From Hermodice carunculata (taxonomy: Eukaryota; Annelida; Polychaeta; Eunicida; Amphinomidae): DNA of 64,000 nucleotides. Shown piece after piece: positions 26,886-39,070 of this stretch. How positions within the stretch are numbered: the first letter of the stretch is position 1; each line of letters starts with the position of its first letter. The notes under the pieces were generated by a model that searched no databases, was not told the DNA's origin, and saw only the letters and a program-made list of their open reading frames with translations. The stretch is taken from positions 64,464,156-64,528,155 of the forward strand of contig OZ026628.1 in the NCBI GenBank assembly GCA_964020975.1, written 5' to 3'. A program made the position numbers and the translations under genes.

Positions 26886-27206
26886 ATGTTATATTTTTAT
26901 CTCCCTTTAGACTGGGATATCCAGTATAGTTCTACATCCATTCTCTGGATTAAAATGTTCACAGATTGTGAACAGGAAAGGGGGGGGGGGGGTCATGGTT
27001 CCATATGTAGTACCAAATCACTGCCATATTCATCAGATACTTTAAATGTACGCCTATTTCTTCTCATGGTCCTTTATCCTCATCTTGTGACACCCAGTTT
27101 CTCTTTTAAGTGGAATTTCATGGCCCCACAGAATAAAATACATCAAAGCCTTCAAGCTAGAACTATGTTAAAAGTGGGAGATATCCCTCCTGCATACATG
27201 TACTAA
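26886..27206 (+). other. Open frame through a poly-G tract, doubtful
   Basis: A plausible acceptor (TATCTCCCTTTAG) precedes 26911 and the frame is open for about 100 codons, but it crosses a G12 run (about 26981-26992) and shows no recognisable motif. Listed only to account for the space. I would not call it a gene. Confidence 0.15.
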
Positions 27207-27224
27207 ACAGTGGGAAGCTGAGCA

Positions 27225-27285
27225 GCGAAGGCATGAAGCATAGCTTGAGGGGGTCTGGGGGCATGACCCCCCAGGAAAAATTTGA
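27225..27285 (+). repeat. Short dispersed GGGGGTCTGGGGGCATGACC-type repeat
   Basis: GAGGGGGTCTGGGGGCATGA followed by CCCCCCAGGAAAAATTTGAA is a small fold-back motif (GGGGG...CCCCC). From memory, similar wording is common in marine invertebrate genomes as part of dispersed repeats. The element's ends were not found. Confidence 0.35.
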
Positions 27286-27382
27286 AATTTGCACATTCAT
27301 TTCCTGCATTGTGAACCATTTTAGGCACCAGCAGAGACATTTTCAGTCGATGAAAATAATCACTCAACTACTCTTACTGCTA

Positions 27383-27625
27383 ACAAAAACATTATATGAC
27401 TTGCCTTGGCCAACTTACCTGTTTAGTCATGAGTGGTGCCACTCTTGTGGCCATCTGTGACACCGTACTGCAATTCCTGGCCTGAAATTGACAGGGGAGG
27501 GTTAAATCACAAAACAACAGCTAATAAAGTACACAAAATGGGCTTGACAGTATTAAATTTCTGCATTTTAGATATATCCCAACCCTTTTGTTCACAATGA
27601 GCAAGATTATATCAGTAGACTGCAA
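27383..27625 (+). repeat. ~235-bp direct repeat, copy 1
   Basis: Shares ACATTATATGACTTGCCTTG..., GTTAAATCACAAAACAAC, ACAAAATGGGCTTGACAG and CCAACCCTTTTGTTCACAAT with copy 2 at 28018-28250. The offset is about 630 bp. The repeat includes the putative exon and its intronic flanks. Confidence 0.85.
27419..27481 (-). CDS. Putative 63-bp internal exon, copy 1 (unknown gene)
   Basis: On the minus strand a stretch of 21 codons with no stop is bounded by a 3' splice site (GTCAATTTCAG) and a 5' splice site (CAG then GTAAGT). It reads ARNCSTVSQMATRVAPLMTK plus Q. A second copy at 28051-28115 preserves the reading (AREFCSMVSQMATGVAPLMT...) and both splice sites, although the surrounding roughly 235 bp is also repeated. 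Two independent splice-site pairs and a kept frame make coding plausible, but neither neighbouring exons nor the protein family could be identified. A non-coding dispersed repeat with fortuitous sites is the alternative. Confidence 0.3.
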
Positions 27626-28017
27626 CCTTTGCTGGGAGATCAATGGGCCTACTTAGAATAAATCAGACTGTCCGACGCAGAACTGAGACAGTGAGATAGC
27701 ATAAAAGAATGCAAGTTAAAAACACAAGAAGTATTTGGTTATGAGTTGTTGCATATTGAGTGTTAACCTGACTATACACAATTGGAAGGGTTAGCATCCC
27801 GATCTACAACAACAACAGTATCGTGACGTGAGACTGCCGAGCTACGGTCACGGTACCGTGACAAGAGCACCGTCCATTAATGAATGGTCTGATTCAACTA
27901 AAATAGCTATAGTCTTGCTCCTGGAGGGATTATAATTCCTCCAATTAAGCTATGTTCTGAACAGAATTCTCTTTTTAATCTTTATAGATAATCTTACCTT
28001 TTTCGTGTGATCTATCA

Positions 28018-28250
28018 AAAACATTATATTACTTGCCTTGGCCAACCTACCTTTTAGTCATCAATGGTGCCACTCCTGTGGCCATCTGGGACACCATGCT
28101 GCAAAATTCTCTGGCCTGAAAATTGACAGGAGAAGGTTAAATCACAAAACAACACCTAACAAAGTGCACAAAATGGGCTTGACAGAATCAAATTTCTGTA
28201 TTTTCGATATATTCCAACCCTTTTGTTCACAATGGGCAAGATAAAATCAG
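28018..28250 (+). repeat. ~235-bp direct repeat, copy 2
   Basis: Second copy of the unit at 27383-27625, with base substitutions and small indels. The roughly 390 bp between the copies (27626-28017) is unique and shows nothing recognisable. Confidence 0.85.
28051..28115 (-). CDS. Putative 65-bp internal exon, copy 2 (unknown gene)
   Basis: Minus-strand counterpart of 27419-27481: acceptor GTCAATTTTCAG, 21 open codons plus two bases, donor AAAAG then GTAGGT. It is two bases longer than copy 1, so the two would not be interchangeable in phase. One copy may be decayed, or the two may be mutually exclusive exons that rejoin differently. The family is not recognised. Confidence 0.3.
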
Positions 28251-28783
28251 AAGCCTAATGTATTTTTGTGAGTTTCTTTGCACATTTACTGTGAAGGCAC
28301 TCATACGGCCCAATCCCCATGAAATCATTCTATTATCGCCCAAAATTGTGTGCAACTGGCCTCAACTGCAAACTGCCCGTACTCATTTTTTCATTTCTCA
28401 TTATATACATTACAATGCTGTCTGTTTTTAATGTTTATGATATGCATAAAAACCTGACCGTTTTCGATTTTTGAGTTACGATTTATATCAGCGACAAAAC
28501 AGCCTTAAACTGGGCTTCATAGGGTCAAGCAGGTGCGATAATGTGGTCTTACGATTGGAATCGATTTGCCATTGAAATGAGCGTGCTAATGACAATAAAT
28601 GTTTTTAATTATCAGAGAAATCGTTATATAAACGATTCTTATATGTTTTATAAGCCATAGTGCATATATTACCTGCAGAAGCACCCTCTTGTTTCCTCCT
28701 ACGCTGAAGCGGGCTGCAAAGGCGATTGTTGACGCTGGCAAAGTTGCCACCAGGTGGCGCGCTTAAAGTGTACGCTCGATGGC
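28251..28783. other. Non-coding stretch before copy B
   Basis: No gene was recognised. The minus-strand frame at 28605-28961 runs across the copy-B boundary and a C12/A9 homopolymer and is not credible. Confidence 0.5.
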
Positions 28784-31105
28784 AGATCGGCCCCAGTGTG
28801 GTCAATGACGTTCCCTGACTTAAGTTTGATCCCCCCCCCCCCAAAAAAAAAGGCTGTGGCTTTCTCTGCTCTATCATATATGCAATTCTTCCTGTAGCAA
28901 TTATTCTTTTCTCACCATTACGCAGATACCAAAGTCCATTTGCAGTTTTACGTATCACCATATGTAGCGATATATGACTATGTATATCAAAAAATATGGA
29001 TATGTTTTGGTTACGACACTGAAACTATGGACATATATATTAGATATTTCTCACAGAACTTTGAGTTTTCATATTGATTCGAATCCCCGTGAGGTATTTC
29101 TATTCCAATTATCAGCACCAAAACATGTGTATGTGTATATATATGTGTGTGTACGTTTTATAGCAGATGAAATCCTGGTAAACTTAGGCTTCTTATGCAT
29201 AGTCCTTTTGCCTTACTATAATGATAAATATATTATATTTTAAAAATATATATATAGAGCCGCCCCTTGCATGAACTTTGTTGTGTACACAGACCCAAGG
29301 ACACACATAACTGGGACAGAAACAACTTAAAGGTTTTGTAGCTTTCAAAATTGTTTCATTTCCTGTACTTTTTATTTAAATCCATCAATTGATACATAAA
29401 GTTGTACATGTCTCTGTGAGTGAACCAGTTCCGGATCGGTGAGCAATTCTTGAGCCACACTGACAAACACTTTGCCCTGATTTGAAAAGATATCTTTCTT
29501 ACCAGGCTCATGCTCTGTGGATTGGTTTGTACTTGTAGTTTCAAAAAAAAAAGGTTCCTGAAGTGCTGATAAAATGGCAACTAGACAGAAGATGAATTTA
29601 TATACGCCTGTCAAATATGTAACCAAGGAAACAAATTCTCATGGAATTGAGCTCAAGTGGTTGGCAATTAGTTTCCACTAACCAATATTTACCATACTTA
29701 GGTGTATGGAGCACAACCGAATTGCAATGCATCGGAGTAATCCTGGTGGGTCGGTAAAGAAAACAAAGTATTTATGATTCTGCTCTGCGATGACTAACAG
29801 ACAGTCAATATTCGTGCAGGGGTACCTTGTCTGCACAGTGTCCAAACAATATCTACATGCCTCATCCTTCTATTCTTTACATTAGGAACGCGGGATATTT
29901 CCAAGAAAAAAAAAACACAACAACCAAGCTTAAAGAAAAATCTGGATGCAGGCGGCCAAACTCCTTTAGATATCTATTGCATTGAGTGAAGTTCTAAATG
30001 ATTTAAGTCAACTTAATGAAATTAGTATAACTTTATGGCTAGTGTAAATTTTCTTCCCCCTCAGGTACATGCTTCTTGGTCTACCGATTACTATATTATG
30101 TGGTCATATTCTGTCTATTAAAAACTATCAGCGACACCAGGCTCTCTAAAACACGGAGGTTGTGATATTATCAACTGCTAGAGACCAGTGGTCGCATTAA
30201 CAAAGATGTAATCCTAGTTTTAATTCTGTTTAGGAATAAATCTAGGATGAGGTCATTATTGAGATTAAATGGTATGCAAAAACGACAATCTACTTGTAGG
30301 CTACAAATCTAATGATCTTGAGTATTGAGTTAAATTCTGCAGAATAGTGGGCATGCGCACGGCAAGCAACAAAGCAACACGACAGATCCCGCATTTAGGG
30401 CAGTGTCGTATGCTATAGAATTCATGTGGTATGATCCTTGGCAAAACTAACACAAAATGCTTTATTCTTCTCACTTCAGTATCACCACATACATGTGGCC
30501 CGTATAATTGCAGTTTTCTACATGGAATAATAATAATATATTCTTGGCAGCCTGTCTGGGCCACATGTAAACAATCAGCTTTAATTTGACTCCCAGGTTC
30601 AGCTACCAAGCTAGTAATTAGGAATATGGGGTCCCTTTAGTGAGAGAGAAAATATCCTGACTTACATTAGACAAGTATTTAAGGTAATGTCTCTCATTAT
30701 TCGCCAGTATAGGCCTGGAATTACAAAAGCACTCTCGTACCGGGAGATTGTAAACCACTTCGAAGCACAATCAATGTGTGCACATTATTACCTACCTTCA
30801 ATGAAGTATGAGTTGAACCACCTTATATTGTAAAAATACTTCGTTTCATCAAACTATGCCTTCATCACGTTTTGTGGGCCTACAACTGTATCCCCACAAT
30901 GATGACCATGGTGTCAAATATTGATCAGAGATACAAAACGTCTTCCAGTGCAAAATGAACAAGACGCTACAGCCAGCAACATAAATGTCTATAGGCTAAA
31001 AGATGAGGTGCTGAAACAGAACATGATGCAAAAAGCTGTGGGCCTGGTATTGGGAAAATTGTATATAAGTCAAGAGCGCAATGGGTACTGGTGGTTTTAA
31101 ACTGG

Positions 31106-33180
31106 TCCTCTCAACCTTTGAAATATTCTTCAGTAATACGGACTAGTCTATAGTGTCTCCAAACTCTACAGGCGTAACCACTCAAAACCCACTTTTTTAA
31201 CACTTCTGCCAGAATGAAAAAAGAGACCTGGCAGGCCTGTCACTTTTTAGGTCTCCTGATTAGTCAGTCAGCGTCATTGTAAACTGAGACATAGTATGCC
31301 TATCACTTTTTAGCTCTCTACATCGTTTTTTGTGATATAAATGAATCCGGAGGAATGTAAATACATTTTACCTTCTTTTATAACAGTGACTCGGAGAACT
31401 CAGCACAGCATAGCCGATGAAGTATTTATCAAATATTACAGACAAAAATATGACCAATATTCACAAATGCCAAACCCAACAATGACAGCAATGAAATTCC
31501 AGAGTTACCGAAGCATCAACATTCAGGAAACAAATTTCACTCCTGCTTTGGGAAAGGCAGTCACCCGTAAACAGCAACTGGCAATGAACTGGTCCTCTCA
31601 ACCTTTGAAATATTCATCATTATCTGCAAAATATAGTGTTTCCAAATTGTACAGGCCTAACCACTCGAACCCATGTTTTATTAATTCTGCTAAAAATATA
31701 GTGAGAAATGGAGGGCCTATCACTTTTTAGTTCTCCTGACTTGTCAGTCAGCTGAGTTTACAACAAAAGAAGTAAGTAGGCTTACCTCGTTTTCTGTGAT
31801 ATTTTTCAATCTGGAATATTATAAACACATTTTAACTACATTGTAACTGTCAGTTGGATATCATAGCTCACAACACAATATAGCTAATGAACTATTTATC
31901 AAACAATACAGAAAAACATAACCCTTATTCACAAATTCCCAACTCAACAGTGACAGCAAAGAGGTTCCAGAGTTGCTGACGCATCAACATTCATCTTCCA
32001 ATACCAATGTGAAGAAGCAAATTTCACTCCTGACTTGAGAGAGGCAGTCGCCTAAAAAAGGCAACTGGTGGTAAAACGGTCCTTTCAATCTTTGAAATAT
32101 TCTTCATTAACCACAGACTATAGTGTTTCCAAACTGCACAGACTTATTCCCTTAAAACCCAAATTTTATTACTTCTGCCAAACATAAGTAAAGAAACCTG
32201 GTAGGCCTATCACTTTTTAGTTGTTCTGGCATGTCAGCCAGCACAGTTTACAGCAAAAGAAGAAAGTAGGCCTGCATCGTTTTTGTGATATTTGTGGATC
32301 TGGAACATTATAGACACACTCTATCTCCATTAAAACTATGAATGAGAGAACACAGCAGAGCATAGCCAATGAAGTATATACAAAATAGTACAAACAGCAT
32401 TACCCATATTCACAAATTCCCCAAAAGAAATAAGAACAACAAAGAGATCACAGAGCTACCTACATCGTTTTTTGTGATATTTATGGATCTGGAACATTAT
32501 TGACACACTCTATCTCCATTATAACTATGATTGAGAAAACACAGCACAGCATAGCTAATGAAGTATGTCAAATAGTACAAAAAGCATTACCCATATTCAC
32601 AAATTCTCCAAAAGAAATAAGAACAGCAAAGATATTCCAGAGTTACCGCAGCATCAACATTCATCTTCCAATACCAATGTTAGGAAACCAATTTCACTCC
32701 TGACTTCAGACAGGTAGTCAACCCCAAATGGCAACTAGTGGTAAACCGGTCCTCTCAACCTTTCAAATATCCTTTATTAACTACAGACTATAGTATTTAC
32801 AAAATATGTAGGGCTAATCATTGCTATCCCAAATTGTACTACTTCTGCCATAAATTATAAAAGACCTGGTAGGCCTATCACTTTTTCAGTTCCCCTGTTA
32901 CCCATAAAAAAACAACTGGTGGTAAACCGGTCCTCTCAACCTTTGAAATATTCTTCATTAACTACAGACTATAGATGTTTCCAAAATGTATAGGCCCAAC
33001 CACTATGAACCCATTTATTTTTACTTCTGCCTTTAATAAAAAAAAAAAGACCCGGTAGGCCTATCACAGTTTAGTGCACCTAACTTATCAGTCAGCTGAG
33101 CTTACAGCAAAAGAAGGTGGGTCACATCGTTTTTATGACATATATGAATCTGCAAGATGATAAACACACTCTAAGACGAT
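31106..33180 (+). repeat. Satellite array, 487-bp monomer, ~5 units
   Basis: The monomer landmark TCCTCTCAACCTTTGAAATA (or a variant) starts at 31106, 31593, 32080, 32750 and 32931. The first two intervals are exactly 487 bp. The third is 670 because about 188 bp (CATCGTTTT...GTGATATTT...) is doubled inside it (32275 and 32463). The fourth unit is cut to 181 bp. Shared internal phrases are GCCTATCACTTTTTAG, CACAGCATAGC, CATATTCACAAATTC and CATCTTCCAATACCAATGT. The 129-codon frame at 31341-31730 lies inside the repeat and is not kept in other units. Confidence 0.93.
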
Positions 33181-33460
33181 GAATATTTTACTGCATCAGA
33201 AAGTTCTTAAAGGTATATGTTGCCTTCAGAAAACACGCAGTAAAAAAAAGTGTTGGAAAAATAGTTTAGCCGGCAACAATGGGGCTTATCTCGTTCATGA
33301 AACCATCTATATGGAATTTATGAACGTGTGCTATAGCACTAAGATGGACCTACAGATAGATATATTATAAATGAAGTCTGGGCCTATTTACCACTTCTCA
33401 TATTCTCTCCGCCATATGGCACCCACATATTTGTTGATATACCTCAAATTGGCAATCGCC

Positions 33461-33465
<5 letters not shown>

Positions 33466-33536
<71 letters not shown>
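33466..33536. repeat. (CT)n microsatellite
   Basis: A pure CT array of about 35 units, in the part of copy B that has no partner in copy A. Confidence 0.97.
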
Positions 33537-33539
<3 letters not shown>

Positions 33540-33540
<1 letters not shown>

Positions 33541-34640
33541 TTTAAAAGATTCATGTCAAACATTGTGAGGATGTACCAAAGTTGGGTCTCTTACCAATGT
33601 TGTTCAAATGGTTATGCGTCGATGACCTAAATTATTATTGGTTTATCTTTCAGTAATACAATGAATAAAAATGCTATTGTCTGGAATGGCTGGTTCCATT
33701 GCTTTGGACTTGCAAGAGGACATTCAGCAGAACTATCGTCCTTAATTTGTTCAACAGGTGATGCTGTGATTATATTGTACTTTTCAAATAATTTGTATGC
33801 ATTTTAATTTTTGGGGACTTGTTTTTATTGGCGGCGATTTTTCAGCTTTTTAACAGTTAAAAGCATATCAAATTGTGGCCTGAAACAAGTGTGACCTAGA
33901 TAGTATTCTGAAGTTCATCGGGTCACTTCACTCTTTGCATGTATGGTTAGACGAACACAGTCGTTTTATTGAATAAAATTTGGCTGGACCATACTTATCC
34001 ATAGGAAAGCTGAATATTTGCAGATATTTTACCCCAGTATCCGTTGGGGGTCTGCAATGCATTTTAAACCATATGTGGCCTGCGCATAAGCTGTGTTTTA
34101 AAAAACCTCACAATTCATGTTGATAATGTATGAAATATAAGGAAAAATATAATACTGCGTATTGTTACCGTTATGGTTTCATTAATTTGTGTTTATAAAC
34201 AGTGAGTTTGTACATATTGGTTTATTATGGTACACAGATGGTCATTATTGTATCTGATGGTGCAGCTGTGTTCATATCACGCAGATGTATTGTACAAAGG
34301 AAGCTTCATTCATTGCTTTAAGGGACTCTTACCTTCATGTCATAATTGCGAAGTAAATTTGGGGGTTCCTGACAATATAACGACTTAATTGGGACACTTC
34401 GAATTTCAAAAACGATCATTTATCTCATAAAGCAGGAAAAGCCGACAAAATAACTCGTTTAATCAAATATCACACTCTTGAAAAAACCTTCAGCAAGTGC
34501 AATAAAAGGTTTTATATTACATGTTCATAATTTTGTTTATATTTCAAGTTTTTACTCATTGGGAGAGGAACCACTGCAATGAGAAGAAATTTACCCCATC
34601 GACAGAAACGGTAGGTCTGGCCTGACTCAAGCCCCAGATA
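33540..34640. other. Non-coding, B-specific interval
   Basis: No gene, RNA or element recognised. No similarity noticed to the corresponding A interval (19390-21335). Confidence 0.45.
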
Positions 34641-34648
34641 TGTGAGCA

Positions 34649-34651
<3 letters not shown>

Positions 34652-34745
<94 letters not shown>

Positions 34746-34839
34746 ATAATAATTATTATTATTATTAGTAGTAGTAGTAGTAGTAGAAGTAGTATAGTTA
34801 TTGTTATTATTATCATTATAATTATTATTATTATTATTA

Positions 34840-34903
<64 letters not shown>

Positions 34904-34912
34904 TGAATATTA
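34652..34912. repeat. (TA)n followed by (ATT)n/(AGT)n microsatellite
   Basis: About 45 TA units (to 34741) followed by AAT/ATT, AGT and again ATT trinucleotides to about 34912. Poly-Asn, poly-Ile and Ile-Tyr frames on both strands are artefacts. Confidence 0.97.
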
Positions 34913-35859
34913 TCAAATATTTTTTTTTCTGACACAACTCTATATAAGGGTTTAGCCTGTGACTTTGCGAGCCCGGAGGCTGTTTTTTTTCTTGATCTTC
35001 ATTCGTGCATCATGATACACTTAGCATTATACTAGCCTATAACTTTTATTATTATCTGCATAATATTGTTACTTGTATCGTACTGTACAGGGAGTTACTT
35101 ATTTTTCCACTGCCATGTATATTGCCATACAAATTATTACGCAGAGCACTTGGTACATCGTTGGTACAACATAACACATTCCTGGTGAACTAGTCGTTGA
35201 CCTCATGCAATGGTTCTTTATGTTTTAAACACAAATAAAGACAATTTCTTTGTGAATCCACCAGAATCTGCTAGCCTTCTGTAATTCCGCATTTCCTTTT
35301 CATTTCCGCAAAAACGGCCGCATTTCCGCCCAAGCGGAAATGTCACAGGCCTGCGTAAAGGTTTCAAATGATTAAAATCTGGTAATTGTTCTCTGGACGA
35401 TGTTCCCCGCATATTCCGGGATCAGGACCCGGAAAGGGTGAGGTATTCCAACTATAGTGTTCTGTGGGAATGAACCCCTACTTTCCACCATATGTATAAC
35501 TTAGACCCCCCCCCCCCCCCCCCATTTTATGAACTCAGGTTCGAATATCGACCCCTCATTTTTCAGAAATGAGAAAAAAAATCAAGGGGTCAGAAGACAG
35601 TTCCGGCTCAATATCTCTACCTGACAGGATCTGTGCATGTACACTTGCCGACACGGTATTTATTTGGGGAGGGCATCAGCAGATATCCCTCTAGTCAGGA
35701 ATCGCACGTTACAAGGTAAAGGGTCATCGCAATCAGATGGTCTCTGGTTTTGTGGAACCAAGTTGAAGTCATTCACATTGAATAAAGCATTCCAATTAAG
35801 TGACCGTGTATTTCTTTATCAGATTCTACCAAAGGAGACACCGTGTATTTAAGATCCGA

Positions 35860-36242
35860 AAGCTGGTTACATGTATTTGCATCCATTGTGGTTGATGATC
35901 CCCACTTTCGGTCCTCGTCTTCCCTTGATGGGGCTTCGTTGCTCCCGTCTTCTCTCCCTTAGCTTAAGGCCCGAAAACAATGTCAAGGTCGCACAGTCCA
36001 AAACGGTCCAAATATCAAGTCAGCAAGAGTTTAAAAAAAAGGTAAAAAATCAACCAAAACACATAAATGAACCGTAATGGCTGCCGTATGCGAAGACCCA
36101 AGAAATAAGAAACCTAGATCCTTAAGATACAATCACAGGTTGACGTAGCAAAAGGCTGACTTTGTACCCTAACAAGCTCTGCGAAAACCTTGCTTTCCCC
36201 TAATAAATTCTACAATTTACCCATAAGTAGTATACAGATATA

Positions 36243-36318
<76 letters not shown>

Positions 36319-36485
36319 TATGTATATACCCAATAGAACTATTTCCTATCCTACAGCACAAGATGCCATATTCTCGCTTCCGGTACCTAGATTTGCTCCA
36401 TTACCTCGCTTCAATCTTTCAGTCCCAATTGCGACATAGACCAATCTACTCAGAATAAATTGCTCTGAATTTTAATGAGGCTGCT
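35860..36485. other. B-only block 1 (~630 bp) with (TA)n
   Basis: Copy A runs directly from GAGACACCTTGCCTTTGAGATCC (about 22232) into GATTCACGCTCCTTGTAATA (about 22254), whereas copy B has about 630 bp in between, including a (TA)n array at 36248-36311. No terminal inverted repeat or target-site duplication was evident, so insertion into B and deletion from A are both possible. Confidence 0.65.
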
Positions 36486-36872
36486 GGATTCACGCTCCTT
36501 GTAATAGCACTTTTCATTATATTTCCTGCACGCCTATAGTTCCAAATAATATAATGGTCTTGGTCAACACCTCTCCTCGGTGCACTATGGGTGCATTAAT
36601 TGCGACCAAAACGAGCGTAAGGAAGCTGTTGACACTGTGCTAAAGGTGGCACCGAAAGATTAACCATTAATATGTCATTCTAGACTTTCCGTTTATCAAA
36701 TAACCCACTCACGTTGTGTCAAAGCGATTCGTCATTTTTTACAGGAAAACTGGTATGAAACATCGAACATAGAGTGGTTCCCTATTAAACGCAGAAAGCA
36801 ACCTGATGCAAGAAGTTCATATTAGTGTTCCCGCACAGATTCCAGGTTCTGCTTCAAAATGTGGGCTTTCAG

Positions 36873-37503
36873 ACAGCTTTGACAGTTCTTTTCCACTGGT
36901 ATCATGATAAGTTCATGGAAAAAGCTTCGCGGGACGAATCGAATCGTAATTTTGTAGATTGTAAACAAATATATGGGGCGTTTACTGGGAATACCATAGT
37001 TTATACTCCGTTATGCATGGGGAACATGTTACTTAAGTTGGCATGGAACATTATTTTTATGTCGTCAGTGAGACATAGGAAGCCGAATAAGGTGGGGTGC
37101 ATCGGCAACTGATTTATATAAGAGCTTTAGCAAGTGCATTCGTGTTGTTGACGCAGCCTGGCCAGCCTTTTCATCAACAGCGTAATTAAATGCATTACTG
37201 TCAGAATAGAACTGTCATAAACGGCTGCCAGCGTGTTAGGTTGGGGGGGAGGGGTCTTGGAGTTATGTTGCTTTCTTCACAATTCTATAATTTCCAAAAG
37301 ATATCTAACCGAAGTATGACTTTGACACAAACAAGGATTTAAATTTAATGGACAAGAATTTTAGTAACAGAATTTGTCACTGGTTTTAAATGTTCGCAAT
37401 CCTGAAACTGTATATGAATTGGGTTTCGACTGAAGTCACATTTGAACTCTTTACATTCGCAGGTAGCACTTGCATTCTTGATGAGATTGAAATTCTCATC
37501 AGC
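36873..37503. other. B-only block 2 (~630 bp)
   Basis: Copy A passes from CTTCAAAATGTGGGC (about 22622) straight to ATCTGCACTGTATAAGAG. Copy B has an extra stretch before ATCAGCACTGTATTCTGAG. The 95-codon frame at 36825-37112 starts in shared sequence and continues into the block, with no recognisable motif. No terminal repeats were noticed. Confidence 0.6.
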
Positions 37504-39070
37504 ACTGTATTCTGAGTTATGAATTAATGGGCCACAACGCCTATGTTACAACTGGACTTTAGAATTATCTCCTGAACATGACAAATCTGGATAACATTCA
37601 CACAGATTCCATAATGAATCTAGCCGGAATAATCAAAAGTTAAACCTTTCCAAACAGGTTCAGAACATTGACAAATAATGCTATAAAAAGGTCAATGCAA
37701 GAGACATCGCCAACAGAGCCTCGCACAATGAATTTTCATGCCTACAAGTCACAGTTCCAATGACTTGGAGCTGGGAAGATCACGGAAGATCAATCTCATT
37801 CGACAATTATCACATGACAGGGCAATCTTTCCTGCTGCAGCCCATTGTGTCACACTGCGTCGTTTCATTATCCTTTATTAATGTCATTAACACCTTACTT
37901 GTCTTCACTTTGTATGTTCTAAAATGAAACAGAGCCAGTCAACTTTAGCTGCCAAGTAACAATTACAGCGATCCATGAATAAGATTAAGTGGTTGGTGAA
38001 ACATTTGGCAGGCAATGACTTACCGAGAGGGACTGGTGCAGTGGTAAAAAACCATGATCAATATAAATTTGGATCATAATAATGAGTGAATGTTTGAATC
38101 CTTAGCTTATATTTATTTCATAGTATGGTGATGCTGATTCTTCACACTGGTTAACAAAGTACTGGATTTTAGGTACGCTTCAGAGGTCTAAGGTTAAGCA
38201 GTTTGGTAATACTAGAAAATGAGACATTTTTTTTTATCAAAATAAAAATGTTTCAAAGGAACTCCCACAATGACCGTGGAAAGTCTCGTTTCGAATCAGG
38301 CACTTTTGTTGACAGAATGAATCTTCGACAGAAAGAATTATTTCTATTCATAACAAATAACTTCTGCAGATTTATTTTGTCGAGCAGATATTGCGAACAA
38401 ATTATCGGCATAATGAATAAGTGTTTAATGAAGCTTCACAGCTTCTTTCCTTATTCTTGTTTCTCATCACAATAAAATCACATTAATATTGTAAAATGTG
38501 ATTCCCCCTCCCCCTTTGTGGTTGATATATATTTTTAAATCGAGTTACCTGTGGTGATACGCTGCTTAGATTTCATAACGCATTTCATGAAAATAGCTGT
38601 GGGATGATACGTTGGTGACATGATGGCTAACTGGGGACACTTTCAGGTATCCGTCTTTGAAGGTCTGGTGTAACTTAACTGATATATACAGGTTATCCGA
38701 TAGCGAGATCAGTATCCATCTCTGAACAGTTCTGCCGAGAGCCCATATCCTATACGGCCCAGGGAAAAAAGTGCAAGGCGTCATGCTGATCTAGTCCTGG
38801 GATGATGTATGTATCCTATGCAGCAGGTGAAAGACACTACATATAACCCTTTTGGACTATTAGACCGATATTCAATACAATCATAATATGTTTGGTGACA
38901 ATGTGCGCATGTTTATTGTTACTGTGAGATTAAACACATCATTTTACACATATACTTTAAAGATAGATTGAAACAGTTTATTATAACATAGACTGCTTAA
39001 CTTACATTAAATTTTATTTTAGCTGCATGTCTTAAGTTTAAGATGAGTTTCGTTTGTTGACATAAAATTC

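Larger units (their letters stand above)
28784..39070 (+). repeat. Segmental duplication, copy B
   Basis: Collinear with copy A (16498-24305) and in the same orientation. B is longer because of an expanded satellite (31106-33180), an interval with no partner in A (33180-34930), roughly 115 bp near 30500-30615, and two roughly 630-bp blocks (35860-36485 and 36873-37503). The end at about 39070 is fixed by loss of similarity after TTCGTTTGTTGACATAAAAT, against TTCATTTGTTGACATGAAAA at 24283 in A. No protein-coding gene was recognised inside the block. Confidence 0.9.

Noticed and set aside
29070-29100. GATTCGAATCCCC resembling a tRNA T-loop
   Set aside because: No matching box A at a suitable distance upstream and no acceptor stem; copy A has GATTCTAATCCCC at the same place.
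31341-31730. 129-codon frame in copy B
   Set aside because: It lies in the 487-bp satellite and the frame is not preserved in the other monomers or in copy A.
34512-34955. Poly-Asn and poly-Ile frames up to 141 codons
   Set aside because: Translations of the (TA)n/(ATT)n microsatellite.
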